Source: Providencia alcalifaciens (GTDB lineage Bacteria > Pseudomonadota > Gammaproteobacteria > Enterobacterales > Enterobacteriaceae). Taken from it: a stretch of 64,000 nt of DNA. The stretch's first letter is position 1, and each line of letters starts with the position of its first letter. A program made the position numbers and the translations under genes. Positions 32,930 through 42,266 of this stretch are shown here, one piece after another. The stretch is taken from NCBI RefSeq assembly GCF_020271745.1, contig NZ_CP084296.1, positions 310,001-374,000 of the forward strand, given 5' to 3'. The notes under the pieces were generated by a model. The model was not told the DNA's origin, did not search any database, and was given only the letters and a program-made list of their open reading frames with translations.

Positions 32930-33091
32930 TAAGGGGTAACTCCATGACGTTTAACTTTCTATGAGAAGCATTGTAGCATTAACGAATTGTAGCATTAACG
33001 AATATGACGCATTAATACTGTCTATTACCTAAGCCCATATAGAACATGGTGTTATGTTATGTCACGAACAACTCGGTAAAAAGGAGAATAC

Positions 33092-33808
33092 ATGGAATTT
33101 ATCCCCCCTTTAAAATCAGCCACATTAATTAAACGCTATAAACGTTTTTTAGCGGATGTCGTCACACCCGAGGGAGAGGAAATGACGATACACTGCGCAA
33201 ATACCGGGGCGATGACGGGCTGTGCAACCCCCGGAGATACCGTATGGTACTCCACATCGGATAACCCAAAACGAAAATATCCGTACAGTTGGGAGTTAAC
33301 GCAAACCAAAAATGACCATCTGATTTGTATTAATACGCTGCGGGCGAACCAATTAGTGGCAGAAGCATTGGCAAAAAAGCATATTCCAGAATTATCTGAC
33401 TACAGTATAGTGACCCCAGAAGTGAAGTATGGCAGCGAAAACAGTCGGATTGATTTTTTACTCACTCAAGAGGGATTAGCTGATTGTTTTATTGAAGTAA
33501 AATCTGTTACTTTGCTGGAAAATAACCATGGCTATTTTCCTGATACTCAGACAACCCGAGGACAAAAACACCTTAGAGAGCTGACTTTGATTGCTAAAGG
33601 AGGAAAACGCGCCATACTTATGTTTGTAATTTTACATAGCGGTATCCACGTAGTATCCGTAGCAGCACACATTGACTCTCAATATGCAGCGTTATTAGAA
33701 CAAGCTATAACCAATGGCGTCGAAGTTCTGTGTTATCAAGTGGATATATCTAAACAAAAAATGCAAATAGGGACATCAATTCGCTTCACCCCGACTAAGT
33801 CATTTTAG
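33092..33808 (+). CDS. sfsA: DNA/RNA nuclease-like protein SfsA
   Basis: 238 residues, matching the SfsA family length. The N-terminal OB-like part includes [25 protein letters not shown]. The C-terminal PD-(D/E)XK-like part has SRIDFLL and a later FIEVKSVTL, consistent with a nuclease-type active site. E. coli SfsA was named for stimulating maltose gene expression; biochemical function is still loosely defined. The ATG has AAGGAG 6 nt upstream. It is followed by dksA, as in E. coli. Confidence 0.95.
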   Translation: MEFIPPLKSATLIKRYKRFLADVVTPEGEEMTIHCANTGAMTGCATPGDTVWYSTSDNPKRKYPYSWELTQTKNDHLICINTLRANQLVAEALAKKHIPELSDYSIVTPEVKYGSENSRIDFLLTQEGLADCFIEVKSVTLLENNHGYFPDTQTTRGQKHLRELTLIAKGGKRAILMFVILHSGIHVVSVAAHIDSQYAALLEQAITNGVEVLCYQVDISKQKMQIGTSIRFTPTKSF

Positions 33809-33998
33809 TTTAGTCGATATTTAAACAAGGTCATCGAGTTAGGAGTGCTAGTGAAGGGAAGAAACACGCTTATCCTCACAGCATTGCAAAACTCATCACA
33901 TGAACGATTGCCAAGACGGCTGTCTTCTGATATTTATAGCGACCTTAAATTTTCCCCCTTGGGGTTTTTGTAAAATTTGCGTGTGTAGGAGAAGCATT

Positions 33999-34454
33999 AT
34001 GCAAGAAGGGCAAAAACGTAAGACATCGTCCTTAAGCATTCTCGCCATTGCCGGGGTTGAGCCCTATCATGAGAAGGCTGGCGAAGAGTACATGAACGAA
34101 GCCCAATTGGCGCATTTTAAGCTCATTCTCGAAGCATGGCGCAATCAACTCAGAGATGAAGTGGACCGGACTGTTACTCATATGCAAGATGAGGCAGCTA
34201 ACTTTCCAGACCCCGTTGATAGAGCCGCTCAGGAAGAGGAATTCAGCCTCGAATTACGTAACCGCGACCGCGAACGTAAATTGATCAAGAAGATCGAAAA
34301 GACGCTGAAGAAAGTTGAAGATGAAGATTTTGGCTACTGCGAATCTTGTGGTGTGGAAATTGGCATCCGTCGTTTGGAAGCGCGTCCAACAGCAGATTTG
34401 TGCATCGACTGTAAAACATTAGCAGAAATCCGCGAAAAGCAGATGGCTGGCTAA
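33999..34454 (+). CDS. dksA: RNA polymerase-binding transcription factor DksA
   Basis: 151 residues when started at the ATG at 33999, which has TAGGAG 8 nt upstream and matches E. coli exactly in length; an upstream in-frame start at 33900 is not supported. DksA enters the secondary channel of RNA polymerase and potentiates ppGpp control of rRNA and amino-acid promoters. The coiled-coil tip carries Asp71 and Asp74 (FPDPVDRA). The zinc finger cysteines are in YCESCG and LCIDC. The partner enzyme RelA is encoded in this window at 18240-20471. Confidence 0.98.
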   Translation: MQEGQKRKTSSLSILAIAGVEPYHEKAGEEYMNEAQLAHFKLILEAWRNQLRDEVDRTVTHMQDEAANFPDPVDRAAQEEEFSLELRNRDRERKLIKKIEKTLKKVEDEDFGYCESCGVEIGIRRLEARPTADLCIDCKTLAEIREKQMAG

Positions 34455-34477
34455 TTGTTGTTTTGGGAGTCCTCAAC

Positions 34478-34502
34478 GGCGCATTAACCCTGCGCCGTTA
34501 TA
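34478..34502 (+). terminator. Strong hairpin after dksA without clear T-run
   Basis: AACGGCGC and GCGCCGTT form an 8-bp GC-rich perfect stem with a short loop 24 nt after the dksA stop codon. No T-tract follows immediately (ATAAGG), so it may stabilise the 3' end rather than act as a classic terminator. Confidence 0.5.
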
Positions 34503-34742
34503 AGGATTCGCACCCTCAAAAAAGTTTAAACTTCCCTTTTTCTCATTTTGACCTCTCTCATGTTCTCTACATTTGTTATCGTTTGCGCCTCGCTCAAAAA
34601 CTACAATTTGTATAATATTCATTAAGTTAATTGATATAAAATATAATTAGCCATGACTTTTATTCGTTTAACCATTCTCAAAGAAACTTCAGTGAGCTAT
34701 GATTAGCCGCTTATTTTGTTTAATGAATCTATGTAATGACAT

Positions 34743-34756
34743 CGAGGTGTACTATT
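34743..34756 (+). promoter_or_regulatory. Shine-Dalgarno and AUU start codon of pcnB
   Basis: CGAGGTGT followed by ACT and ATT: the GAGGTG block (34744-34749) is well placed for initiation at ATT 34754 and poorly placed for any ATG. This repeats the arrangement reported for E. coli pcnB, where the rare AUU codon limits translation. Confidence 0.75.
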
Positions 34757-36358
34757 TTTAACCGAGTAGCAAATTTCTGCCGCAATATTTTATCTCGCAA
34801 TGAGCCAGCATCGTCCGCAGAACAGGACTTGATGCCAAAGCGTGGTGCGCGAGACACACAGGCAGCCGGTGAAAGGCCAGTCACTCCTTCTGCATCAGAG
34901 AAAAAATCTGAGAGGAAAACTCGGCATGAGCAGAATACTAGACATGACCAGAATACGAGACAAACAAAGAAAGCGGTTCGTCCCTCTAAACGTTCCGATG
35001 CTCAAACACAAAAGCGAACATCCGTGACGAAACAAGAATCGATTACCGTTATTCCACGCGCTGAGCACACAATCTCGCGTGATGACATCAGTGAAAATGC
35101 ACTGAAAGTGTTGTACCGCCTCAATAAAAATGGCTATGAAGCCTATTTAGTTGGCGGGGGTGTACGTGATTTATTATTAGGCCAAAAGCCAAAAGATTTC
35201 GATATCACCACCAATGCAACCCCAGAACAAATTCGCAAGCTATTTCGTAATTGCCGACTGGTTGGTCGTCGATTCCGCCTTGCTCACATTATGTTTGGTC
35301 CAGAAATTATTGAAGTCGCCACCTTCCGAGGTCACCACGACCAAGAAGTCGATGATAAAAACCTGTCATCTCAAGCGCAAAATGGCATGCTGCTTCGCGA
35401 CAACATTTTCGGTTCCATTGAAGAAGATGCTATCCGCCGTGACTTCACCGTCAACAGCCTGTATTACAACATTGATGATTTCTCCGTACGCGATTACGTC
35501 AATGGGTTACAAGACTTAAAAGAAGGTGTCATTCGTCTGATAGGCGACCCAGAAACACGCTACCGTGAAGATCCGGTTCGTATGATCCGCGCCGTTCGTT
35601 TCGCCTGTAAACTGAATATGCGCATCGAGCCAAATACCGCAGAGCCGATTCATCGCTTAGCCCCGTTGCTGCGTGAAATCCCTTCCGCTCGACTGTTTGA
35701 AGAGTCATTAAAATTACTTCAAGCCGGTTATGGCTACGCCACCTATAAAATGCTGAATCAGTACCATCTGTTTGAACAACTGTTCCCTGTGATTGCGAGT
35801 CGCTTCACTGAGAATGGTGATTCACCAATGGAAAAAGTCATTGAACAAGTGTTAAAAAACACCGATTTCAGACTAAAAAATGATAAGCGCGTCAACCCTG
35901 CATTTTTATTTGCAGCCATGTTATGGTATCCCGTCACTGAGCACGCAGAGAAACTATCACAGGAAGGCGGTCTCGCTTACTATGATGCCTTTGCACTTGC
36001 CATGAACGATATACTGGACGAACAGTGCCGCTCTATCGCAATCCCAAAACGTATCACCACCACCATGCGTGATATCTGGATGTTGCAATTACGCTTACCT
36101 CGTCGCCAAGGGCGCCGTGCGAATAAATTGATGGAACACCCGAAATTCCGTGCAGCCTTTGATTTATTAGAGCTTCGAGCCAATGTGGAACACCGTAATG
36201 AGCTACAAGAACTCGCTTTATGGTGGAATGACTTCCAACAAGCCAATGCTCAGAAACAGCGTGAAATGATTTCGGAACTCGGTAGTGCGCCAACTCGCCG
36301 CCGCCAACGTCCGCATCGTTCATCACAATCCAGTAATAGAAAACCGAATAAATCATAA
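34754..36358 (+). CDS. pcnB: Poly(A) polymerase I
   Basis: Adds poly(A) tails to RNA 3' ends, promoting decay, and controls ColE1-type plasmid copy number. The nucleotidyltransferase core is [12 protein letters not shown]...[13 protein letters not shown], with downstream [12 protein letters not shown] and [17 protein letters not shown] place the start at ATT 34754: [15 protein letters not shown] lines up with the E. coli N-terminus, GAGGTG lies about 4 nt upstream, and E. coli pcnB is known to start at AUU. An in-frame ATG at 34736 would put the Shine-Dalgarno sequence inside the gene. The product is about 535 residues, longer than E. coli (about 465). Most of the excess is a basic, Gln/Thr-rich low-complexity insert before residue 100 with short [12 protein letters not shown]-type repeats. 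Confidence 0.93.
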   Translation: MFNRVANFCRNILSRNEPASSAEQDLMPKRGARDTQAAGERPVTPSASEKKSERKTRHEQNTRHDQNTRQTKKAVRPSKRSDAQTQKRTSVTKQESITVIPRAEHTISRDDISENALKVLYRLNKNGYEAYLVGGGVRDLLLGQKPKDFDITTNATPEQIRKLFRNCRLVGRRFRLAHIMFGPEIIEVATFRGHHDQEVDDKNLSSQAQNGMLLRDNIFGSIEEDAIRRDFTVNSLYYNIDDFSVRDYVNGLQDLKEGVIRLIGDPETRYREDPVRMIRAVRFACKLNMRIEPNTAEPIHRLAPLLREIPSARLFEESLKLLQAGYGYATYKMLNQYHLFEQLFPVIASRFTENGDSPMEKVIEQVLKNTDFRLKNDKRVNPAFLFAAMLWYPVTEHAEKLSQEGGLAYYDAFALAMNDILDEQCRSIAIPKRITTTMRDIWMLQLRLPRRQGRRANKLMEHPKFRAAFDLLELRANVEHRNELQELALWWNDFQQANAQKQREMISELGSAPTRRRQRPHRSSQSSNRKPNKS

Positions 36359-36429
36359 TGGTATCAATCGCAATGGCTTAAGCAATCGTTGCGATCACCA
36401 TCGAGAGATAAAGATAGAGAGATAAAGAG

Positions 36430-36912
36430 ATGGAGCAAGTGTACATTGCCATTGGCAGCAACTTAGGCGAGCCACTGAAGCAAGCACAACAAGCGATTGC
36501 CGCATTAGATGCGATTCCAAGCACTCGCGTTGTGAGCACTTCCTCTATTTATCGAACTAAACCCCTCGGCCCACAGGATCAGCCTGATTATCTCAATCTG
36601 GCGGTATTACTGGAAACTGAACTCGAACCTGAAGACTTGCTCAATCATACCCAAAAAATTGAACTGGATTTAGGACGCGTTCGTAACGATCAGCGCTGGG
36701 GGCCGAGAACATTAGATCTCGATATCATGCTGTTTGGCAATCGAGTGATCCACACCGAGCGCTTAACTGTTCCACATTATGGGCTAAAAGAGCGTGAGTT
36801 TATGCTGTACCCGCTCAGTGATATTACCCCTTCCCTGATTTTTCCTGATGGTGAAAAACTGTCAGAAAGACTTACACATGTCCCTCGAAATGGCCTAATG
36901 CTTTGGGAATAA
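36430..36912 (+). CDS. folK: 6-hydroxymethyl-7,8-dihydropterin pyrophosphokinase
   Basis: 160 residues (E. coli 159). HPPK transfers pyrophosphate from ATP to 6-hydroxymethyl-7,8-dihydropterin, the step before dihydropteroate synthase in folate synthesis. Family motifs are AIGSNLGEP at the N-terminus, YRTKPLG, and RWGPRTLDLDIMLF with the two magnesium-binding aspartates. It follows pcnB by 71 bp as in E. coli and precedes panB. Just upstream, GAGAGATAAAGA is repeated and also supplies the ribosome binding site. Confidence 0.97.
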   Translation: MEQVYIAIGSNLGEPLKQAQQAIAALDAIPSTRVVSTSSIYRTKPLGPQDQPDYLNLAVLLETELEPEDLLNHTQKIELDLGRVRNDQRWGPRTLDLDIMLFGNRVIHTERLTVPHYGLKEREFMLYPLSDITPSLIFPDGEKLSERLTHVPRNGLMLWE

Positions 36913-36978
36913 ATTCCTAATGTGTTTAACCTCGTTCAGGTATGGTCATAAGAGAAATCATTTCCGGAGGTTATTTTA

Positions 36979-37770
36979 ATGAAACCCATTTCTCTTGCTG
37001 ATTTGTGTCAATATAAAAAAGAGAAACACAAATTTGCCACCATTACCGCCTATGATGCCAGTTTTGCTCAACTGTTTGCTGAGCAAGGTATCCAAGTGAT
37101 GCTGGTTGGTGACTCCTTAGGTATGACTATCCAAGGCGAAACCAGTACCCTTCCTGTCACTGTCGAGCAAATTGCTTACCATACCCGCTGTGTACGCAAA
37201 GGCGCCCCTAACGCATTTATCATCGCTGATATGCCTTTTATGAGTTATGCCACCCCTGAGCAAGCCTGTGCCAATGCCGCTATTTTGATGCAGGCTGGGG
37301 CAAATATGGTGAAAATAGAAGGCGGCAGCTGGCTATGTGAAACCGTCAAAATGCTGTGTGAACGTTCCGTACCGGTTTGTGGCCACTTAGGTTTAACCCC
37401 GCAAGCGGTGAATGTCCTTGGGGGTTATAAAGTCCAAGGTCGTGATGAAGTCACCGCCAACCAGCTTATTAAAGATGCGATTGCTCTTGAGAATGCAGGC
37501 ATTCAACTGCTGGTTCTTGAATGTGTACCGACATCTCTTGCTAACCAAGTCACTGAAGAATTGTTGTTACCTGTCATTGGAATTGGTGCGGGTAATGGCA
37601 CTGATGGGCAAATTCTGGTGATGCATGATGCACTAGGGATCACGGCCAAACCACCAAAATTTGCGAAAAACTTTTTGGCTGAAGCGGGCAATATTCATGA
37701 TGCTATTCGCCTATATATTCAAGAAGTTGAGCAAGAAATTTATCCGAGTGACGCTCACTCATTTTCGTAA
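36979..37770 (+). CDS. panB: 3-methyl-2-oxobutanoate hydroxymethyltransferase
   Basis: 263 residues. PanB makes ketopantoate from 2-oxoisovalerate and methylene-tetrahydrofolate, the first step of pantothenate synthesis. The TIM-barrel signature [20 protein letters not shown], the metal ligands around ADMPFMSY and VKIEGG, and the C-terminal PVIGIGAG are all present. The ATG has CCGGAGG about 8 nt upstream. panC follows at 34 bp, so panB and panC are probably one operon. Confidence 0.98.
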   Translation: MKPISLADLCQYKKEKHKFATITAYDASFAQLFAEQGIQVMLVGDSLGMTIQGETSTLPVTVEQIAYHTRCVRKGAPNAFIIADMPFMSYATPEQACANAAILMQAGANMVKIEGGSWLCETVKMLCERSVPVCGHLGLTPQAVNVLGGYKVQGRDEVTANQLIKDAIALENAGIQLLVLECVPTSLANQVTEELLLPVIGIGAGNGTDGQILVMHDALGITAKPPKFAKNFLAEAGNIHDAIRLYIQEVEQEIYPSDAHSFS

Positions 37771-37804
37771 TTCTGTATAAAATATAACGATAAGGATGGG
37801 AAGT

Positions 37805-38668
37805 ATGCGGATCGTTGAAACATCGCCAATCTTGCGCCGTGAAATTCGTCGCTGGAAACAAGAAGGCAAACGCATTGCGTTTGTCCCAACGATGGGCAAT
37901 TTACATGATGGGCACCTGACACTGATTGACCAAGCTAAACAGCAAGCCGACATTGTCATTGCCAGCATTTTTGTCAATCCAATGCAGTTTGACCGTCAAT
38001 CCGATTTAGCCAATTACCCACGCACCTTGCAGGAAGACTGCGAAAAACTGAAACGTAAAAATGTCGATTTAGTTTTCGCCCCGTCTGCCACCGAGTTTTA
38101 CCCTGAAGGTATGGACAACCAAAGTTACGTTGAAGTACCTGAAATTTCTACCATGTTAGAAGGGGCTAGCCGTCCTGGGCATTTCCGTGGCGTTGCAACA
38201 GTACTGACCAAGCTATTCAATCTCGTTCAGCCTGATATCGCATTATTTGGTGAGAAAGATTATCAGCAGCTTCAGTTAGTGCGTAAATTGGTGACTGACC
38301 TTTCTTTCGATATTCAAGTTGTTGGCGTGCCGATTGTGCGGGCCAAAAATGGCTTAGCACTGAGTTCCCGTAATAATAATTTGTCTGCTGAAGAGCTGAA
38401 AATCGCACCACAATTATTTGCCATTATGCAAAAAGCGGGCGAGAAATTGGCTGATTCTCCCGCTGCTGCTACGGGTTTAATTGGTGAAATGGAAGCGTCT
38501 TTGCGCCAAGCCGGATTTACCCCTGACGAATTATTTATTCGCGATGCAGATAACCTCGGTGAACTGACGGTTTCCAGCCGCCGCGCCGTAATTTTAATGG
38601 CTGCGTGGTTAGGTCAAACCCGTTTAATCGACAATCTGCAAGTCGAGTTACCGCTCGATATCGCTTAA
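37805..38668 (+). CDS. panC: Pantothenate synthetase
   Basis: 287 residues from the ATG at 37805. That start has GGGAAG just upstream and aligns with the E. coli N-terminus; the in-frame ATG at 37796 is three codons earlier and has AAGG directly touching it. PanC condenses pantoate and beta-alanine with ATP. It has the nucleotidyltransferase-fold HIGH-like motif in [16 protein letters not shown], then [16 protein letters not shown] and the KMSKS-equivalent LSSRNNNLS. Its beta-alanine is made by PanD, encoded immediately downstream beyond an ERIC-like repeat. Confidence 0.97.
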   Translation: MRIVETSPILRREIRRWKQEGKRIAFVPTMGNLHDGHLTLIDQAKQQADIVIASIFVNPMQFDRQSDLANYPRTLQEDCEKLKRKNVDLVFAPSATEFYPEGMDNQSYVEVPEISTMLEGASRPGHFRGVATVLTKLFNLVQPDIALFGEKDYQQLQLVRKLVTDLSFDIQVVGVPIVRAKNGLALSSRNNNLSAEELKIAPQLFAIMQKAGEKLADSPAAATGLIGEMEASLRQAGFTPDELFIRDADNLGELTVSSRRAVILMAAWLGQTRLIDNLQVELPLDIA

Positions 38669-38707
38669 AAACAAAATACTTTAGATTCAAGTCACCTAAT
38701 ATTTATT

Positions 38708-38886
38708 CAAACTCATTGCTGTCACAGCTAGGCGGCAAGTAAACGCGACCCTAGGAGCATACATAAGTATGTGACTAGGGCAAGAGCACGCAGCCAACAA
38801 CGCTGTGGCATACAATGAGGAAGAATAAATGTGACTAGGTAAGAGCACATAGCTAACAACGCTGTGGCTTGAATGAGGAAGAAGAA
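38708..38886 (+). repeat. ERIC-like repeat with partial tandem duplication upstream of panD
   Basis: The hairpin CCCTAG (38749-38754) ... CTAGGG (38775-38780) with inner CATAC/GTATG is intact. From GTGACTAGG at 38771 the right part of about 60 bp is repeated at 38831, and each copy ends in a GAGGAAGAA stretch. The second copy's GAGGAAGAA directly precedes the panD ATG at 38887, so the element's tail serves as the ribosome binding site. Confidence 0.8.
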
Positions 38887-39267
38887 ATGCAAAGAAAAAT
38901 GCTACTAGGTAAGCTCCACCGCGCCACCGTCACTCAAGCTGACCTCCATTATGAAGGCTCTTGCGCTATCGATCAGGATTTCTTAGATGCCGTTGGCATT
39001 TTAGAATACGAAGCTATCGATATTTATAATGTGGATAATGGCGAACGTTTTTCGACCTATGCAATTGCAGGGGAACGCGGTTCTAAAATAATCTCTGTCA
39101 ATGGTGCAGCGGCACGTCGCGCGGCGGTTGGTGATAAACTCATTATTTGTACTTACGGCATGTTGCCTGACGAAGAAGCCCGCCAGCATCAACCCAAAGT
39201 GGCTTACTTTGATGCGAACAACACCATGAGCCGCATTGCTAAAGCCGTACCGGTTCAAGTGGCTTAA
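38887..39267 (+). CDS. panD: Aspartate 1-decarboxylase precursor
   Basis: 126 residues, the E. coli length, when started at the ATG at 38887; an earlier in-frame TTG at 38869 lies inside the repeat. PanD decarboxylates aspartate to beta-alanine for PanC. The self-cleavage site is Gly24-Ser25 in HYEGSCAID, which generates the pyruvoyl group; the downstream residues ISVNGAAAR complete the active site. The Shine-Dalgarno GAGGAAG lies in the tail of the preceding ERIC-like repeat. Confidence 0.97.
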   Translation: MQRKMLLGKLHRATVTQADLHYEGSCAIDQDFLDAVGILEYEAIDIYNVDNGERFSTYAIAGERGSKIISVNGAAARRAAVGDKLIICTYGMLPDEEARQHQPKVAYFDANNTMSRIAKAVPVQVA

Positions 39268-39277
39268 TTTAATATAG

Positions 39278-39300
39278 AAATGCCCCTATTAGGGGCATTT
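39278..39300 (+). terminator. Terminator of panD
   Basis: AAATGCCCC and GGGGCATTT form a perfect 9-bp stem with a 5-nt loop right after the panD stop codon. The following T-run is short (ATTTAAA). Confidence 0.75.
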
Positions 39301-39310
39301 AAAGTGACAA

Positions 39311-39346
39311 ATAAAGAGGGATAAACGCGTGATTTTCCCTCTTTAT
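39311..39346. repeat. 36-bp palindromic repeat, copy 1
   Basis: The arms ATAAAGAGGG (39311-39320) and CCCTCTTTAT (39337-39346) flank a 16-nt loop. The reverse complement closely matches a second element at 42170-42206, including the loop, so this is a small repeat family rather than just a terminator. It lies between the convergent panD and yadH genes and might also end their transcripts. Confidence 0.7.
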
Positions 39347-39397
39347 GCTATTAGGCGAAAAGTCCCATTTCCCCCTCAGCTCAACCTATTTGCTAGG

Positions 39398-40168
39398 TTA
39401 ACTTCTTAATCCACGACCTCGTTCAATTAAATACCATGTCAAAGCATAGAAAATAATTAAAAACACCATTAATACACTCAAAGTCACGACGATAGACACA
39501 TCTGCAATGCCTAAAAATCCATATCTAAAGCCGCTTATCATATACACAATTGGGTTGAGCTTAGAAACCGCCTGCCAGAATGGAGGCAGTAAAGATAACG
39601 AATAGAAAACTCCCCCCAAATACGTTAGCGGCGTTAATACGAAGGTCGGAATAATACTAATATCATCGAAGGTTTTGGCAAAAATCGCATTCAATAAACC
39701 AGCAAGGGAGAATACAATCGCCGTCAGCAGCAGTGTTACCACTACCATTACCCAAGAATGCACCTGTAATGGAATGAAGAACAAGGAGACAACGGTGACT
39801 AAAAAACCTACTAAAATCCCACGTGCCACACCGCCACCAACAAAACCCGCAATAATCACGTGAGTCGGTACGGGAGCGACTAATAACTCTTCGATATTTT
39901 TCTGGAATTTAGAACCAAAAAATGACGAACAGACGTTGGAGTATGAATTAGTGATCACCGCCATCATGATAAGACCAGGGACAATAAACTGCATGTAGTC
40001 TACGCCGCCCATATCACCAATTCGTGAACCAATTAAGTTTCCGAAAATCACAAAATAGAGCGACATGGTGATCACAGGTGGCAACAACGTTTGCACCCAG
40101 ATACGACCAAAGCGAGTGACCTCTTTGATCCAAATCGTTTTTAGGGCAACCCAATATAGCGAGATCAT
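39398..40168 (-). CDS. yadH: ABC-2 type transporter permease YadH
   Basis: 256 residues with about six membrane helices of the ABC-2 permease family. The segment MSLYFVIFGNLIGSRIG and the later NPIVYMISGFRYGFLG are typical. It is the membrane partner of YadG: the start codon overlaps the yadG stop region by 4 bp (40165-40168), indicating translational coupling. The exporter's substrate is not known. Confidence 0.93.
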   Translation of the reverse strand: MISLYWVALKTIWIKEVTRFGRIWVQTLLPPVITMSLYFVIFGNLIGSRIGDMGGVDYMQFIVPGLIMMAVITNSYSNVCSSFFGSKFQKNIEELLVAPVPTHVIIAGFVGGGVARGILVGFLVTVVSLFFIPLQVHSWVMVVVTLLLTAIVFSLAGLLNAIFAKTFDDISIIPTFVLTPLTYLGGVFYSLSLLPPFWQAVSKLNPIVYMISGFRYGFLGIADVSIVVTLSVLMVFLIIFYALTWYLIERGRGLRS

Positions 40169-41106
40169 TGCGCACCTTCCTGCTCAGAAACTTGGTTATC
40201 TTTTTTCACTAAGCTGACAAACAGCTCTTCAAGGCGGTTAGCCTTATTGCGCATACTCAAAATTTGAATTCCTTGGTCACTTAACTGGCTGAATACACCA
40301 TTTAGCCCTTGCTCACGTTTCACATCCACTTCGAGAGTTGACGTATCCACTAAGCGAGATTCATACCCCGTTAGACTTGGAATTGGGCTTTTTGGCATCA
40401 AATCGAAAATAAACGTTTCTGACTCTAGCTGGCTTAAAAGCTGCTTCATACTGGTATTTTCCACCAGCTCACCATGCTGAATGATTCCGATATTACGGCA
40501 CAGCATTTCTGCTTCTTCCAAATAGTGAGTGGTCAAAATAATGGTGGTGCCCTGTGCATTCAGCTTTTTCAGGAACGTCCACATAGAACGACGTAATTCA
40601 ATATCAACACCGGCTGTCGGTTCATCGAGGATCAACAGCTTTGGTTGATGCATCAAGGCACGAGCTATCATCAGGCGGCGTTTCATTCCCCCGGATAAAT
40701 TACGGGCGCGTTCATCACGTTTTTCCCACAGATCTAACTGTGTGAGATACTGTTCAGCGCGTTGATTTGCCACACTACGAGGAACGCCATAGTAACCCGC
40801 TTGGTTTAAAACAATCTGTAAGACCGTTTCAAACGGGTTAAAGTTGAACTCTTGAGGCACTAATCCAAGTTGTTGTTTAGCCAGCACAACTTGCTTATCT
40901 AAGTCATAGCCAAACACTTTCACCGAGCCACTGGTTTTGTTGACCAATGAGCTAATAATGCCAATCGTTGTTGATTTTCCTGCACCATTCGGTCCAAGTA
41001 AGGCATAGAAATCACCATCTTCCACGCTTAAATCAATGCCACGCAACGCTTTCACGCCACCTGCATAGGTTTTGGTCAGCTGCGATAGTTCCAGTGCGTA
41101 AGTCAT
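40165..41106 (-). CDS. yadG: ABC transporter ATP-binding protein YadG
   Basis: 313 residues. The ATPase has Walker A GPNGAGKST (about residue 37), the Q-loop in VPQEFNF, the signature LSGGMKRR, Walker B LLILDEPTAGVD and the switch histidine in LTTHYLEEAE. A C-terminal extension of about 90 residues is common in ABC-2 exporter ATPases. It works with YadH encoded immediately downstream. It is divergent from the carbonic anhydrase gene, as in E. coli. Confidence 0.94.
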   Translation of the reverse strand: MTYALELSQLTKTYAGGVKALRGIDLSVEDGDFYALLGPNGAGKSTTIGIISSLVNKTSGSVKVFGYDLDKQVVLAKQQLGLVPQEFNFNPFETVLQIVLNQAGYYGVPRSVANQRAEQYLTQLDLWEKRDERARNLSGGMKRRLMIARALMHQPKLLILDEPTAGVDIELRRSMWTFLKKLNAQGTTIILTTHYLEEAEMLCRNIGIIQHGELVENTSMKQLLSQLESETFIFDLMPKSPIPSLTGYESRLVDTSTLEVDVKREQGLNGVFSQLSDQGIQILSMRNKANRLEELFVSLVKKDNQVSEQEGAQ

Positions 41107-41360
41107 ATATTAAAAATACCTTTATTCTTGGTGCTGTTTGGAGGCAATATAGATCAATGATGCCACTTTTTCCTGTCGGATGTTATGCAGAAAAGTGATA
41201 ATAATTTAACAATATATTATTCAACATCCCCCTTAATGAGGGTTGTCATGTATAAATGAGTGGTTCATCATAGATGTAAAATTAGTATAACTAATTATTA
41301 TTTAATCAATAAATGCTGTATAAGATTTTATCGCAAAGTCACACAACTAGGCTATAAGTC

Positions 41361-42014
41361 ATGATGAGAAAAATTGAAGAGCTGTTTGCTAATAACGAAG
41401 CATGGTCAGCGTCTGTAAAAGAAAAAGATCCTGAATTCTTTAAAGAATTGTCAAAAGCTCAAAAACCAAGATTTCTATGGATCGGCTGTTCAGACAGTCG
41501 AGTGCCTGCCGAAAAGCTGATCAACGCAGCCCCAGGGGATCTCTTCGTTCACCGTAATGTGGCGAACTTAGTTATCCATACGGACTTAAACTGTTTATCA
41601 GTTATTCAGTATGCTGTTGATGTTCTGGAGGTCGAGCACATTATTATCTGTGGTCACTATGGATGTGGTGGTATTGAAGCTGCGGTGGATAACACCGAAT
41701 TAGGTTTGATCAATAACTGGTTATTACACATTCGAGATATCTGGTATCGCCATAGCTCTATGTTAGGTGAACTGAAACCGTGCGAGCGCTTAGATCGTCT
41801 TTGCGAATTAAACGTGGTTGAGCAAGTGTATAACTTAGGTCACTCCACTATTATGCAATCCGCATGGAAACGTGGTCAGAAAATCATGATCCACGGCTGG
41901 GTCTACGGTATCAATAATGGTCGCTTACACGACTTACACATTACCTCTGATAGCCGCGAGAAGTTAGAGTTAGGTTATCGTGAGTCTATCTCTAAGCTCA
42001 CACAGAAAAAATAA
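41361..42014 (+). CDS. can: Beta-class carbonic anhydrase
   Basis: 217 residues (E. coli Can 220). It interconverts carbon dioxide and bicarbonate, supplying bicarbonate for carboxylases. The zinc site CSDSR and GHYGCGG supplies two cysteines, an aspartate and a histidine. Two ATGs stand together at 41361 and 41364; numbering from the second puts the first ligands at Cys42 and Asp44, as in E. coli. No strong ribosome binding site is seen. It sits between yadG and hpt as in E. coli. Confidence 0.97.
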   Translation: MMRKIEELFANNEAWSASVKEKDPEFFKELSKAQKPRFLWIGCSDSRVPAEKLINAAPGDLFVHRNVANLVIHTDLNCLSVIQYAVDVLEVEHIIICGHYGCGGIEAAVDNTELGLINNWLLHIRDIWYRHSSMLGELKPCERLDRLCELNVVEQVYNLGHSTIMQSAWKRGQKIMIHGWVYGINNGRLHDLHITSDSREKLELGYRESISKLTQKK

Positions 42015-42052
42015 TTTTTCGAAAACAATCATAGTATTCGAAACTGAGATAG

Positions 42053-42076
42053 CAAAAGAGCAGCCTAGGCTGCTCT
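42053..42076 (+). terminator. 20-bp palindrome after can, first of two near-identical hairpins
   Basis: AGAGCAGCCTAGGCTGCTCT (42057-42076) is a perfect palindrome 43 bp past the can stop codon. It lacks a T-run (CAGACC follows). The same CAAAAGAGCAGCCTA sequence recurs at 42213, so one copy is probably a duplicate of the other. Confidence 0.6.
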
Positions 42077-42169
42077 CAGACCATTAACAAACCCATCAGG
42101 TTTGGAAATGGTTCGTTTGGGTTGTAAAATTAACAAGGAAAATCAATTTATTGATTTTCGCCTGATAAC

Positions 42170-42206
42170 ACAAAGAGGGAAAAACCACGCTTTTATCCCT
42201 CTTTGT
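42170..42206. repeat. 36/37-bp palindromic repeat, copy 2
   Basis: The arms ACAAAGAGGG (42170-42179) and CCCTCTTTGT (42197-42206) flank a loop that resembles the reverse complement of copy 1 at 39311-39346. The second arm position differs (C-G here against T-A there) on both sides, so pairing is preserved. Confidence 0.7.
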
Positions 42207-42213
42207 CATCAAC

Positions 42214-42241
42214 AAAAGAGCAGCCTACGCTGCTCTTTTTA
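42214..42241. terminator. Bidirectional terminator between can and hpt
   Basis: AAAAGAGCAGC and GCTGCTCTTTT with a 4-nt loop form an 11-bp stem flanked by A-rich and T-rich ends, so it can stop both can (plus) and hpt (minus). Confidence 0.9.
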
Positions 42242-42266
42242 TTGCTAAGAATACCGTTTAAAAAAC

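Noticed and set aside
33900-33998. Upstream extension of dksA
   Set aside because: The added residues are not in DksA proteins; the ATG at 33999 has the ribosome binding site and gives the exact family length.
38869-38886. TTG start for panD inside the repeat
   Set aside because: The ATG at 38887 has GAGGAAG before it and gives the conserved 126-residue length with Ser25 at the cleavage site.
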